Shown: positions 41,989-50,789, counted from the first letter of the stretch. The stretch is 64,000 bases of DNA from Anaerolineales bacterium UBA2395 (GCA_002343775.1 DDSH01000012.1:248001-312000); one strand, 5' to 3'. The notes: a model not told the origin generated them from the letters alone. Numbers and translations: made by a program.

Positions 41989-42666
41989 TTACGGCTCGAA
42001 GTGTCCGCCGCTTCTTCCCGGACCTTTGGACTCTTCCGGCTTGAGCTGGTTGATCAACTTCCCGATGGCTTGCTCGAGATGACCGCCGCGCAGGCTGAAG
42101 GTGATGTCGCCGCGCGTCTTTTCGATGATGCCGCGTGCCAGGTCGGTTTGGCGGCGCAGACCGTTGGTGATGGCGTCGGGGTAGTCCATGGTGACGAGGA
42201 TGGAGTAGATCTCGTCCATGTAGCCGAGCAGGCGTTCGGCTTCTTCCGAGTAGCCGTGACGGAGAATATCCAGCGTGCGGCGGCGCAGTTCGCCGACGAC
42301 TTCCGCCAACCCGTTGAGATAGGTTGCGGGTTCAACGATCAACTCTTCGGGAGTCTGAAGCGGTTGGTTTTGGATCAACGCACACGTGACGTTCGCTTCC
42401 ACGAATTCCTTGAGCGCATCCTGTGTGTAGCCTGCGTAATACAGGTCGGGGTGAGAGGCAAGGGAATTTCGCAGGGTGTCTGCCAGTTGACGGGCTTCCT
42501 GCAATTGCGCGTCCATGGTTTCGACATCGTCGCGATGGACGGCGCGGATGGCGAGCGAACAGGCGCGGGTAAGTTGGCGCGCCTGCGCAAGTGCCTGGTC
42601 GCGGGCGGAGGTGCGGGCGTCGAAGGTCTTGCGGATCTGTTCGGCGATCGATTCAAGTTTATGCAT
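41989..42666 (-). CDS. Translin-family protein
   Basis: 225 residues, nearly all helical. YYAGYTQDALKEFVEANVTC, YLNGLAEVVGELRRRTLDIL and DLARGIIEKTRGDITFSLRG follow the pattern of translin/TRAX proteins, single-strand nucleic-acid binders that form ring-shaped octamers. The family is well known in eukaryotes and archaea and little studied in bacteria. It directly follows DUF3467 and lies in the same run as ssb, which fits a single-strand DNA or RNA role. Family call by eye, fairly firm. Confidence 0.8.
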   Translation of the reverse strand: MHKLESIAEQIRKTFDARTSARDQALAQARQLTRACSLAIRAVHRDDVETMDAQLQEARQLADTLRNSLASHPDLYYAGYTQDALKEFVEANVTCALIQNQPLQTPEELIVEPATYLNGLAEVVGELRRRTLDILRHGYSEEAERLLGYMDEIYSILVTMDYPDAITNGLRRQTDLARGIIEKTRGDITFSLRGGHLEQAIGKLINQLKPEESKGPGRSGGHFEP

Positions 42667-42668
42667 GG

Positions 42669-43031
42669 CTATTCTTTGGTAGGGTCAGGCTTGGGCGGCT
42701 CGGGCGGCGGACCTTGGAACGGGCGGAAGAGATTATCTGCCAGTGAGCTGTTGGTGGGGATGCGGATCTCGCCGTAGGCGGCTTCGTACCGCGCAAGGTT
42801 ATCTGTGAGCGCCTTCAATAAAAGTTTGGCGCTGAAGGGTGTCATGATCACGCGGGAGCGGATCTTGGCGCTGGTTTCGGCTGGGAGCAAGTGGGCGAAG
42901 TCGAAGACAATGTCGGAAGGGGAGTGGGCGATGCGCGCAAGGTTGGCGTAGACCAGCTCGAGATCTTCGGGCAATACCAGCGTGGGTCCGGCGGGTTTTG
43001 GGGGAATGGGAGGAGTTGTCATGAGATTCAT
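42669..43031 (-). CDS. DUF3467 family protein
   Basis: 120 residues. ELVYANLARIAHSPSDIVFD, then FAHLLP, RVIMTPFSAKLLLKALTDNL and YE match DUF3467, a small family of unknown function. Pro-rich ends flank the domain. Two Met codons at 43031 and 43022 are possible; the first has AAGGG 5 nt upstream. That AAGGG is part of a hairpin (43036-43065), so translation may depend on opening it. It abuts the translin-like gene with 2 nt between. Confidence 0.85.
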   Translation of the reverse strand: MNLMTTPPIPPKPAGPTLVLPEDLELVYANLARIAHSPSDIVFDFAHLLPAETSAKIRSRVIMTPFSAKLLLKALTDNLARYEAAYGEIRIPTNSSLADNLFRPFQGPPPEPPKPDPTKE

Positions 43032-43035
43032 AGAG

Positions 43036-43065
43036 ACCCTTGGGACTGTAAACCCCAAGGGTCTT
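43036..43065. repeat. Hairpin between ssb and DUF3467
   Basis: GACCCTTGGG pairs with CCCAAGGGTC around about 9 nt. On the coding strand it contains the only ribosome-site-like AAGGG before DUF3467, and has no T-run. It could be an attenuating structure or a processing site. Confidence 0.5.
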
Positions 43066-43074
43066 ATCTATAGG

Positions 43075-43506
43075 CTAGAATGGGATGTCGTCTTCCGGGG
43101 GGAGTTCTGCCATGTCCATGCCGCCGCCGCCCGACATGGGGACGCTATCGCCGCCTTCTCCGCGCGAGGAGAGGAAGCGCACGGTCTGGGCTGTGACTTC
43201 GAAGGAGGAGCCCGCCGACCCGTCCTGCTTGGTCCAGATGCGCGGTCCGCCGGTGGCTTTGTCGGGTGTCAGGCGTCCTTCGATCAAGACCTTGGAGCCT
43301 TTTTTAAGATACTGGTTGCAGACTTCGGCGGTCTTGCCCCAGGTGGAAACGCGGAACCAGATGGTTTCCTTGACCTGTTCGCCATTGCCGGAGGTGTACT
43401 GGCGGCTGGTGGCAACCGAGAAGGATGTGACTGCCTGCCCGGACGGGGTGTAGCGCATCTCCGGGTCTTTGCCCAGATTGCCGACGATGATTAAGGTATG
43501 GTACAT
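43075..43506 (-). CDS. ssb: Single-stranded DNA-binding protein
   Basis: 143 residues. An OB fold begins MYHTLIIVGNLGKDPEMRYT, with TSFSVATSRQY and KGSKVLIEGRL. A Gly-rich linker follows and the acidic tip PPEDDIPF that docks replication and repair proteins. ATG 43506 has GAGGAG about 10 nt upstream. In many bacteria ssb sits with rpsF and rpsR; here it heads a run with DUF3467 and a translin-like protein. It may be a second, specialised SSB or the only one; the window cannot decide. Confidence 0.95.
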   Translation of the reverse strand: MYHTLIIVGNLGKDPEMRYTPSGQAVTSFSVATSRQYTSGNGEQVKETIWFRVSTWGKTAEVCNQYLKKGSKVLIEGRLTPDKATGGPRIWTKQDGSAGSSFEVTAQTVRFLSSRGEGGDSVPMSGGGGMDMAELPPEDDIPF

Positions 43507-43658
43507 GGGGGGAATCTCCTCTTGAGTTATGGGTACCCGTCGAAACACGGCGGGGAAATGGTTCGTTTCCATTTTACCCCCAGTCCTGGCTGTAAGAAAG
43601 TAATTTAAGGAATAGTCAAATATCTAACAACACCTATTCTCAGAGGAGAGAGAACACT

Positions 43659-44192
43659 ATGTCTGAATCCACCCCGAAACGTTACCACCCCGCTCATACC
43701 GCCATTCACTGGCTGATGGCTTTGCTGGTCATTATGATGCTTGGCGTTGGCAAGTTTGCCATGCCCGGCATTTCCCCCGAAGACCCGCAAAAGCCGATGA
43801 TGTTGCAGTCTCACGCGTACATTGGCTTTGCCCTCACGGTGCTCCTTGTCATTCGCCTTGTTTTGCGCTTTACCACCAAGCAACCGGCCCCCGCAGATGC
43901 GGGCAACGCCTTCCTTAACCGGGTTGGCAAGGCTGTGCACATCCTACTGTATGTGTTGTTGATCGGCATGGCAGCTAGCGGGCTGGGCTTGTTCCAGATG
44001 GCGAACTTGCCGGCTGTCTTCAGCGGCGCGGCGCCGTACCCATCCAATTTCTTCGATTACCCAGCCCGTAACGGTCATGGTTTGTTCTCCGGGCTGCTGT
44101 TGGCGTTGGTTGCCCTGCATGTGGGCGCGGCATTGTACCATCAATTCATCCGCAAGGATAACTTGATGGCTCGCATGTGGTTTGGGAAATAG
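43659..44192 (+). CDS. Cytochrome b561-type membrane protein
   Basis: 177 residues, four helices, of the bacterial b561/YodB type. It carries two b-type haems and passes electrons between quinol and a periplasmic or membrane partner. Likely haem His residues lie in HPAHTAIHWLM, LQSHAYIGF, VHILLY and VALHVGAALYH. GAGGAG lies upstream of the ATG. It is followed by a strong terminator, so it is a single-gene unit. Confidence 0.9.
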   Translation: MSESTPKRYHPAHTAIHWLMALLVIMMLGVGKFAMPGISPEDPQKPMMLQSHAYIGFALTVLLVIRLVLRFTTKQPAPADAGNAFLNRVGKAVHILLYVLLIGMAASGLGLFQMANLPAVFSGAAPYPSNFFDYPARNGHGLFSGLLLALVALHVGAALYHQFIRKDNLMARMWFGK

Positions 44193-44201
44193 GCTACAAT
44201 G

Positions 44202-44235
44202 AACTTCCGAAGATATTCTTCGGAAGTTTTCTTTT
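44202..44235 (+). terminator. Intrinsic terminator after the cytochrome b561 gene
   Basis: AACTTCCGAAG pairs with CTTCGGAAGTT around ATATT, then TTCTTTTT. Confidence 0.9.
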
Positions 44236-44247
44236 TCGGAGGCAGCC

Positions 44248-44610
44248 ATGACCGTCAGACGTTCGACCGATGTAGAAGCGAAACATGTCGCTGCGGGCAA
44301 AGATACGACCATTCAGGTCTTGATCTCTTCGCAAGAGGGACCGAACTTTGCGCTGCGAAAGTTTTCGATGAGATCCGGCGGCGGGATGCCGCGTCATACC
44401 AATGAAGTGGAACACGAACAGTACGTTCTGCGCGGCGAAGCGACCATCACCATCGGTGACGAAACGCATCACGTCCGGACCGGGGATGTGGTCTTCATCC
44501 CGGCGGGCGTGATCCACTCGTATGAAAATACGGGAAGCGAACCGTTCGAGTTTTTGTGCATTGTCCCCAACAAGGAAGATGTGATCAAGATTGTGGAAGA
44601 AGGCTGTTGA
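44248..44610 (+). CDS. Small cupin protein
   Basis: 120 residues, one cupin domain. The metal-binding first motif is seen as GMPRHTNEVEHEQYVLRGE, the second as GDVVFIPAGVIHSYENTG. CGGAGG lies 5 nt before the ATG. Such single-domain cupins bind a metal and act on small molecules or as isomerases or dioxygenases; which is unknown. It converges on rsmG with 1 nt between the stops. Confidence 0.9.
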   Translation: MTVRRSTDVEAKHVAAGKDTTIQVLISSQEGPNFALRKFSMRSGGGMPRHTNEVEHEQYVLRGEATITIGDETHHVRTGDVVFIPAGVIHSYENTGSEPFEFLCIVPNKEDVIKIVEEGC

Positions 44611-44611
44611 T

Positions 44612-45322
44612 TTACAACGGTGTCTTCATTGGAATACCCGCCTTGCGCGGATATTTCGGCGGCGTGGCAGCGACCTTGTCCACCAGCACGAGATAGCGGT
44701 CATCAGCGACGCCGGGCAATTCGACGGGGATTAACTGCTTCAGTTTTCCACCCAACAACCTCATCGCCTTTTCAGCGGACTGCGCTTCGGCGGGTCCGCT
44801 TTCGCCTTTTTGGGCGAGCATCGTCCCGCCGACCTTGACCAGCGGCAGCAAATACTCGCTTAGGATGTTGAGATTCGCCACCGCGCGAGCCACTGCCCAA
44901 TCGTAGGATTCTCGATGCGCGGGGTCTTGTCCCAGCGTCTCGGCGCGGGTGTGGATGACTTCTATATCTTCCAATCCCAATGTCTGGATGATGTGCTGGC
45001 AGAACATGGCTTTCTTGCCAACTGATTCGACCAGCGTCACATGCATGGTTGGGTAAACGATCTTAAGTGGAATGCCGGGGAAGCCCGCGCCTGTGCCCAC
45101 GTCCACAAGACGTTTGGGCGGGTTGGCTTTCCAAGCCGACACACAGGAATACGAATCCAGAAAATGCTTGGTGCGGATCGACTCGACATCGCGGATGGCG
45201 GTCAGGTTGAATTTCTGGTTCCAGTCCACCAGTTCTTTTTCATAATGGATGAGCGCCATCACCTGCCGCGCTGTGAGATGGACATTGAATAGGGTTTTTG
45301 CATCCTGAATGAGGGCATCCAT
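44612..45322 (-). CDS. rsmG: 16S rRNA (guanine-527-N7) methyltransferase
   Basis: 236 residues. LVDVGTGAGFPGIPLKIVYP is the SAM-binding signature of RsmG/GidB, and NLTAIRD near the start and ARAVANLNILSEYLLPL are also typical. It methylates the 530 loop of 16S rRNA. TATAAT (45331-45336, minus) ends 8 nt before the ATG, with no Shine-Dalgarno, so the mRNA is probably leaderless. It stands alone rather than with parA/parB or mnmG. Confidence 0.95.
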   Translation of the reverse strand: MDALIQDAKTLFNVHLTARQVMALIHYEKELVDWNQKFNLTAIRDVESIRTKHFLDSYSCVSAWKANPPKRLVDVGTGAGFPGIPLKIVYPTMHVTLVESVGKKAMFCQHIIQTLGLEDIEVIHTRAETLGQDPAHRESYDWAVARAVANLNILSEYLLPLVKVGGTMLAQKGESGPAEAQSAEKAMRLLGGKLKQLIPVELPGVADDRYLVLVDKVAATPPKYPRKAGIPMKTPL

Positions 45323-45435
45323 ATACGGTGATTATAAAGCAAAAGATTGCATGTGTTATTGGCGCGCAAAATGGTAGGCTTTGTTTGGTTGAGATTGATT
45401 CGTTGCTGCCCGAAACCTCTTCTCCATGATGCAAA

Positions 45436-45466
45436 ACGGAGGATGACTTTGTGAGCCATCCTCCGT
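45436..45466 (-). terminator. Intrinsic terminator after the DUF4349 gene
   Basis: ACGGAGGATG pairs with CATCCTCCGT; on the minus strand the stem is followed by TTTTGC. Confidence 0.7.
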
Positions 45467-45494
45467 GGACATCCCCTATTGCTTAATTCACTTG

Positions 45495-46451
45495 CTACTT
45501 CTTTGTTTCTTCTTTTTCCTGTGGCTCGACCTTCTTCTTGTTGCCGCGCACCTTACGGAAGCCCCAGCGTACTCCGAGGAAGGCGAGGTACAACGGGATG
45601 CCGATGGTGATCCACACAGGCAGGGTGTAGATGACGAACCGGATCAGGAAATCTACAAAGTTCTGCCAGAAGTAGATCAGGTCTTGAATGGCGTCGCGCG
45701 CCACGCCCTGCGGTTCCCAGCCGCCGATCTCGATCGGCTGAATGGTCTCTTCGGCGATGATGCGGATGCTGATGGCAGACAGGGCTGCAGCTTCTTCGTA
45801 ATACTTGATCTGCCCCTGAATGATCTCGATCTGTTCGCGGTAGTACATCAACTGGTTGAAGATGTTGACGACTTCGTCCGTATCTGCCGCGCTCTGCATC
45901 AGTTTGGTCAATTCCTGTTCAGCGGCTTGATAGGTCTTGAGCCGCGACTTTAAGTCCACGTATTCGGCGGTCACATCCTGACCGGAACGGGTCTCGTTCT
46001 GAACGTCCACCACATCTTCCTTGATCTTTTCAAGCGCTTCATCCAAATCTTCAGAAGGCACACGGATGGTGATGGAGGCTTCGGGGACGGGAGTGTAATT
46101 GCTGGTATAGCCCTGATACAAACTGGACGAGACCACAAATCCACCCATCTCCTGTGCCATTTCCTGAATCTCTTGCATGCGCACTTCCACGTCAGCGACA
46201 ACAATGGACAGGTCTGCGTTTTGGATGACGATACGTTCCACATTGGCAGCGCGGGAGTCACCGCCTCCGCCAGAGCCCGGCGCAGACTCGGCGAATTCCT
46301 CCGTGTACATCGTCGGCAGGGCTTCCGGCATGGGGGCGTAGCCCATCTCCTGGTCCGCCATGATGGGGGCTTCTTCGGATGCAGCAGAACCGCAGGCTCC
46401 CAGGATCAGGGTCGCAATGAGGACAATGCTAAATGGCAAAATACGTTTCAT
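45495..46451 (-). CDS. DUF4349 lipoprotein
   Basis: 318 residues. The lipobox is LILGACGS (Cys20), followed by an acidic spacer to about 70. The DUF4349 domain follows, with RIVIQNADLSIVVADVEVR, a long coiled-coil pair (about 150-225) and one membrane helix (about 262-295) before a Lys/Glu-rich tail. The family is widespread and lipid- and membrane-anchored, with no known activity. AAAGGAG precedes the ATG. Confidence 0.9.
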   Translation of the reverse strand: MKRILPFSIVLIATLILGACGSAASEEAPIMADQEMGYAPMPEALPTMYTEEFAESAPGSGGGGDSRAANVERIVIQNADLSIVVADVEVRMQEIQEMAQEMGGFVVSSSLYQGYTSNYTPVPEASITIRVPSEDLDEALEKIKEDVVDVQNETRSGQDVTAEYVDLKSRLKTYQAAEQELTKLMQSAADTDEVVNIFNQLMYYREQIEIIQGQIKYYEEAAALSAISIRIIAEETIQPIEIGGWEPQGVARDAIQDLIYFWQNFVDFLIRFVIYTLPVWITIGIPLYLAFLGVRWGFRKVRGNKKKVEPQEKEETKK

Positions 46452-46548
46452 CTTCTTCTCCTTTTTCTTTCAGTGATTTCTCTGTCCAAAGGACGAATGA
46501 TTACAAAGAATAGTTCCCCCCTAATTGTACAACTTCCAACAAAGAATA

Positions 46549-46577
46549 AGTCCTCCCGAAACCTCGGGAGGACTTTT
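46549..46577 (-). terminator. Intrinsic terminator after the phosphoesterase gene
   Basis: AGTCCTCCCGA pairs with TCGGGAGGACT around AACC; on the minus strand TATTCTTTG follows, and the plus strand also has a short T-run. Confidence 0.8.
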
Positions 46578-46584
46578 GTGGGAA

Positions 46585-47316
46585 TTACCAGCCTTCGGCA
46601 ATTCGCACCGCGTGTTTTTCGGGCAAGCCTGCCGCACGGATGCGCTCCTGCACTTCGGCAACGTTGTATTCCACCCGCTTTGGAGTCCAGGTGCGGGCTT
46701 CGGTATCGTAGATGGCGTATGCGGCGCGCGGGTCCCGGTCTCGGGGTTGACCCACGCTCCCGGGGTTCAGGATCAACTTCGGGTGAAGTTGAAGCGTTAC
46801 ATCTGGTTTGGTCTGCTCCACGGTGACACGATCCGAGGTTTCATCGCGCACGAACACGCTCTGGATGTGCGAATGTCCCACGAAGCACCACGGCGTGTCG
46901 AAATGATCGAAGTTCAGGCGTGCCGTGAGCGAGTTCAAAATGTATTCCCATAGCGGGTCGCGCGGACTTCCGTGGGCAATGGTCGCCTCGCCGCGCACCT
47001 TGGCTTTGGATGGCAGCGAGCGCATGAAATCCATGTTGGTGGCGGTCAACACTTTTTCGTGATGCAGCAGCGATTTTTTCGCGTCGCCGTTGAAGGTTTC
47101 GAGAGGCATCTTGCCGATGGCAGCCACATCGTGATTGCCGAGCAGGCAGGTGAGGTGGGGGATCTCCTGCACTTCCTCCACCACCGCGTTCGGGTCGGGA
47201 CCATACCCCACGAGGTCACCGAGGCACCAGGTCTCATCCACCTTCCCGGCGTCTTTGAGCACGGCTTCGAGCGCCGTGTAATTTGCATGAATATCCGACA
47301 TGACCAAAATGCGCAT
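46585..47316 (-). CDS. Metallophosphoesterase (YfcE-like)
   Basis: 243 residues, two-metal phosphoesterase. Motifs are visible in order: MSDIHAN (D-x-H), GDLVGYGPDP (GD), LGNHD (GNHD), IAHGSP and FVGHSHIQ (GHTH-like). NPGSVGQPRD is typical of the DR1281/YfcE group. The substrate may be a phosphodiester but is unknown. ATG 47316 starts just inside the end of the coaBC region, 1 nt after its stop, so the two are co-transcribed. Confidence 0.9.
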   Translation of the reverse strand: MRILVMSDIHANYTALEAVLKDAGKVDETWCLGDLVGYGPDPNAVVEEVQEIPHLTCLLGNHDVAAIGKMPLETFNGDAKKSLLHHEKVLTATNMDFMRSLPSKAKVRGEATIAHGSPRDPLWEYILNSLTARLNFDHFDTPWCFVGHSHIQSVFVRDETSDRVTVEQTKPDVTLQLHPKLILNPGSVGQPRDRDPRAAYAIYDTEARTWTPKRVEYNVAEVQERIRAAGLPEKHAVRIAEGW

Positions 47317-47317
47317 G

Positions 47318-48523
47318 TTACTCCAACAGCCTTGCAATGTGTTCGATGATTTTTTCAGCCGCTTCTGTTTTGGTCATCAACGGCAATGGGTTCTGCGTTC
47401 CATCTGCAAACAGCAATGTGATGCGGTTCGTCTCCACCGCAAACCCGGCATCATTGGCAGAGATGTCATTGGCTGCGATGAAATCCAACCCTTTGGATTT
47501 TAACTTCTCCGATGCGTTCGCCAACAGGTCGCGACTCTCCGCCGCGAATCCCACCGTGACCTTAAAGCGCCTCTTCCCTGACCCGGGAGCGGATACTGTT
47601 TTCAGAATATCAGGCGCTGCCTCGAGTTCGATCTGCGGAATGCCGTCGCGTTTTTTGAGTTTATCCTTTGCCACCACTTTTGGGCGGAAATCCGCTGCTG
47701 CGGCTGCCATGATAAGTACATCCGCCGATTCAACCAGAAGTGTGTCGAGCATGTCTTGCACGCTTTTTACGTTGACGACCTTCGCGCCTACTGGCGGAGT
47801 CAAGGCTGTTGGCGTGGTGATGAGCGTGACATCCGCGCCGGAGTCCAATGCGGCTTGGGCGAGGGCGTAGCCTTGTTTGCCGGACGAATGATTGGTGATG
47901 ACGCGCACCGGGTCGATGGCTTCCTGCGTTCCTCCGGCAGTGACGATGACTCTTTTTCCGGCGAGTTTTCCATTCTTTCCCAGCACTACGCGGATCTGCC
48001 CAAGCACTTCGGCTGGTTCGACCATGCGTCCCGTGCCTTGTAAGCCTGAAGCGAGGTGTCCGGCTGCGGGTCCAGTGACAAGCACTCCACGAGTCTGAAG
48101 CGTTTTGAGGTTTTCCTGCGTGGCCGGGTGGTCGAACATCCCACCATCCATGGCGGGCGCGATCAGCATCGGGCATTTCGCCGCCAAAGCCGTGACGGTG
48201 AGCAAGTTATCCGCGATGCCGTGTGCGAGTTTTGCCATTGTGTCTGCGGTGCAAGGGGCAATGACGAGCAGGTCTGCCGTCTTGCCGAGGCTGATGTGCA
48301 TGACATGGGCTTGGTCGCCCCACAGATCGTTGTCGGTGTATGCTTTGCGCCCGGTGACGGATTGAAAGGTAAGCGGGCTGACGAATTTCTCCCCCGCACC
48401 GGTCAGGATGACATCCACCTGCGCGCCCGCCTGCGTCAGTTTGGAAGCGATGTCTGCCGCTTTGTATGCGGCGATGGAACCGGTCACGCCGAGGAGGATG
48501 TGTTTGTTCGCGAGGTTGGACAT
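47318..48523 (-). CDS. coaBC: Bifunctional phosphopantothenoylcysteine decarboxylase/synthase
   Basis: 401 residues, two steps of coenzyme A synthesis in one protein. The CoaC part (1-180) is an FMN flavoprotein with LLGVTGSIAAYKA and PAMDGGMFDHPA. The CoaB part (about 190-401) has VIVTAGGTQEAIDPVRVITN, NHSSGKQGYALA and AAAADFRPK. TATAAT (48532-48537, minus) ends 8 nt before the ATG without a Shine-Dalgarno, so the mRNA is probably leaderless. It is followed by the phosphoesterase gene. Confidence 0.96.
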   Translation of the reverse strand: MSNLANKHILLGVTGSIAAYKAADIASKLTQAGAQVDVILTGAGEKFVSPLTFQSVTGRKAYTDNDLWGDQAHVMHISLGKTADLLVIAPCTADTMAKLAHGIADNLLTVTALAAKCPMLIAPAMDGGMFDHPATQENLKTLQTRGVLVTGPAAGHLASGLQGTGRMVEPAEVLGQIRVVLGKNGKLAGKRVIVTAGGTQEAIDPVRVITNHSSGKQGYALAQAALDSGADVTLITTPTALTPPVGAKVVNVKSVQDMLDTLLVESADVLIMAAAAADFRPKVVAKDKLKKRDGIPQIELEAAPDILKTVSAPGSGKRRFKVTVGFAAESRDLLANASEKLKSKGLDFIAANDISANDAGFAVETNRITLLFADGTQNPLPLMTKTEAAEKIIEHIARLLE

Positions 48524-48673
48524 ACGGGGTGATTATACTTCCAAGAAGAGGGCGATGGAGGGTAAAAGGGTACTTACGGCGCTCTGACGGCATGATCTCT
48601 TGTAATTCTTTTGTAAAGATTACGGGTTCCCAAAAAGGCGAAAAATGCAATTGTGCTGGGTATAATTGCGGGC

Positions 48674-49345
48674 ATGACTGAAACCATCCGTAGAGTGAAC
48701 CGTTCCAAAGACGATGCGCGGGCGAGCTATAACCGCCTCAGCCGCTGGTATGACATGATCGCCGGAAGTACCGAGAAGAAATATCGTGACATGGGCTTGG
48801 AGAAGTTATCTGCCCAGCCCGGTGAAAAAATTCTGGAAGTGGGCTTCGGCACGGGACATTGTCTGCTGTCGCTGGCGCAGTCTGTCGGCGCGGCGGGACG
48901 TGTGATCGGCTTGGATATTTCCGATGGGATGCTCGCCATCGCCAAAGACCGTCTGGAAAAGGAAGGCTTGGGTGAACGTGTCGATCTGCATCTCGGCGAC
49001 GCTGCCAACCTGAACTTCATCGAAGCGAATTCGCTTGACGGCGTTTTTATGAGTTTCACGCTGGAACTTTTTGACAACCCCGAAATTCCGCGTGTGCTTC
49101 AAGAATGCAAACGGATATTGAAACCCGGTGGTCGCGTGGCGGTCGTTTCGATGACCAAAACGAATCCGCCCGGGTTGCCGGTCCGCATTTATGAATGGTT
49201 TCATGACACCATGCCGAACTACGCGGATTGCCGTCCCATTTTTGCGAAGCAGGCAATGGAAGAAAGCGGCTTGGTCATTCAGGATGTAAGCGTCTCGTCC
49301 ATGTGGGGGCTGCCGGTGGAGATCGTGCTGGGGAAGAAGGCATGA
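48674..49345 (+). CDS. SAM-dependent methyltransferase (UbiE/Coq5-like)
   Basis: 223 residues. The SAM motif ILEVGFGTGHCLLSLA is near residue 55, with GLDISDGML and ILKPGGRVAVVSMTK following, the UbiE-type pattern. TATAAT (48661-48666) ends 7 nt before ATG 48674, so the transcript is probably leaderless; an upstream in-frame start would overlap that box. The stop overlaps the glycosyltransferase ATG (ATGA), suggesting a shared lipid or quinone-related substrate. Confidence 0.9.
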   Translation: MTETIRRVNRSKDDARASYNRLSRWYDMIAGSTEKKYRDMGLEKLSAQPGEKILEVGFGTGHCLLSLAQSVGAAGRVIGLDISDGMLAIAKDRLEKEGLGERVDLHLGDAANLNFIEANSLDGVFMSFTLELFDNPEIPRVLQECKRILKPGGRVAVVSMTKTNPPGLPVRIYEWFHDTMPNYADCRPIFAKQAMEESGLVIQDVSVSSMWGLPVEIVLGKKA

Positions 49346-50649
49346 AGATCGTCTATCTCGCGACCGGCGCGGCAAATATGTATTGCGGTAGCTGTATGCA
49401 CGATAATGCCCTCGCCGCCGGGATGAAAGACGCGGGCGCGGACGTCAGTCTATTTACGCTTTACACGCCGATGCGCTTGGACGAGCCCGCCGTCGGCGAG
49501 AAACAGATCTTGTATGGGGGCATCAAAGCCTATATGACGCAGCGTTTTCCGAATCCCTTCCCCGGGCGGAATTTATTGATGCGTCTGGCAGGCTCGCAAT
49601 TCCTGCACCGCCTCATGCCGTACTTTGACATCGGCTCGGCGGTGGATGCAGAAGCGAACGCTGAATTGACCATTTCCATGTTGAAGGGCGAACAGGGCAA
49701 CCAGAAGGAATTACTTCACGAACTCATCGAGTGGATCCAAAAATATCATCAGCCGGATGTCATCCATGTTACGAATGCGTTGATGATCGGAGTCGTCCGC
49801 GAGTTGAAGCGTTCACTGAAGATTCCAATCACGTGCGGATTGCACGGCGAGGATATTTTTTTGGAAGGGCTGCCGCCTCATTTTCAAGAAGAGGCGCTTT
49901 CTCTCATCCGCGAACGCTCGCATGACGTGGACCGCTTCCTTGCCATCAGTTCGTATTACGGCACCATGTTCTCGAAGTGGGTGGGTATCGACCCGAACAA
50001 GATCGATGTGGTCTACCCCGGCGTTGCCCTGAACGATTACCGCGACCTGACTCCCGACACGTCCAGCCGCCCGCTGACCGTTGGTTTTCTCGCGCGCTTC
50101 GTCCCTGAGAAGGGCTTGCATCTGCTCGTGGATGCGTTTGCCACCCTGATCCATTCGGGCGAGTTCCAGAACTTGCAGCTTGTCGCAGGTGGATATATGA
50201 GCAGCGCCTACAAGACCTACATCAACGGCATTCGCAAAAAGATAAAGGATAACGGTCTCGAAGATCGCGTCAAATTGCTCGGTACATTGGACCGGACTCA
50301 AAAGTTGAATCTCTTCCGCCAGATGGACGTGTTCTCCGTCCCAGCGCCATATCGCGAGCCGAAAGGGATTTCCATCCTTGAAGCGTTGGCTGCGGGTGTG
50401 CCGGTCGTCCAGCCGGAACATGGTTCATACCCTGAGTGGATTCAAGCCACGCAAGGCGGGCTCTTATGCCGCCCGCATGATAGTGTGGATCTCGCCGATA
50501 AACTCGCCATGTTATTGCGCGATGCGGAATTGCGTAAACGTCTCGGTCAGCAGGGACGGAAAGCCGTCTTCGAAAAATTCTCATCCGAAGTCATGACCTC
50601 CGCCACGTTGGGTTCGATGCGGAGGTTGCTTCCTGAAATTGCCCCTTGA
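49342..50649 (+). CDS. Family 4 glycosyltransferase
   Basis: 435 residues, GT-B fold. The N-terminal half begins KIVYLATGAANMYCGSCMHD, an unusual Cys-rich start. The C-terminal half has the sugar-nucleotide site FSVPAPYREPKGISILEALA with the E-x7-E pattern. It is translated with the preceding methyltransferase through a 4-bp overlap. Acceptor and sugar are unknown. The aromatic operon promoter begins inside its stop region. Confidence 0.9.
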   Translation: MKIVYLATGAANMYCGSCMHDNALAAGMKDAGADVSLFTLYTPMRLDEPAVGEKQILYGGIKAYMTQRFPNPFPGRNLLMRLAGSQFLHRLMPYFDIGSAVDAEANAELTISMLKGEQGNQKELLHELIEWIQKYHQPDVIHVTNALMIGVVRELKRSLKIPITCGLHGEDIFLEGLPPHFQEEALSLIRERSHDVDRFLAISSYYGTMFSKWVGIDPNKIDVVYPGVALNDYRDLTPDTSSRPLTVGFLARFVPEKGLHLLVDAFATLIHSGEFQNLQLVAGGYMSSAYKTYINGIRKKIKDNGLEDRVKLLGTLDRTQKLNLFRQMDVFSVPAPYREPKGISILEALAAGVPVVQPEHGSYPEWIQATQGGLLCRPHDSVDLADKLAMLLRDAELRKRLGQQGRKAVFEKFSSEVMTSATLGSMRRLLPEIAP

Positions 50650-50674
50650 CGCATCTTCCTCTCAGGCATAGAAT
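50646..50674 (+). promoter_or_regulatory. Promoter of the aromatic amino acid operon
   Basis: TTGACG (50646-50651), 17 nt, TAGAAT (50669-50674). The predicted start is near 50681, only about 4 nt before the leader peptide ATG. Confidence 0.75.
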
Positions 50675-50684
50675 AGCGCCCAAC

Positions 50685-50762
50685 ATGCTTAAGTCTGCCC
50701 GCTGGTTTGCGTATTTTTATTTTTACGGTTTCCGAGGTTCGGTTGCCGGTGGCGGCGCTTAA
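50685..50762 (+). CDS. Aromatic-rich leader peptide of the aro operon
   Basis: A 25-residue ORF starting MLKSA, then RWFAYFYFYGF, and ending in a Gly-rich tail before TAA. Eight of ten residues from position 7 to 16 are Trp, Phe or Tyr. It begins a few bases after the predicted transcript start and lies directly upstream of an intrinsic terminator and the aroH gene. This is the classic arrangement for ribosome stalling when charged aromatic tRNAs run short. No Shine-Dalgarno is present, so it would be read as a leaderless mRNA. Confidence 0.8.
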   Translation: MLKSARWFAYFYFYGFRGSVAGGGA

Positions 50763-50789
50763 GTAGACAGAGAAACTTGATCTGTATGC

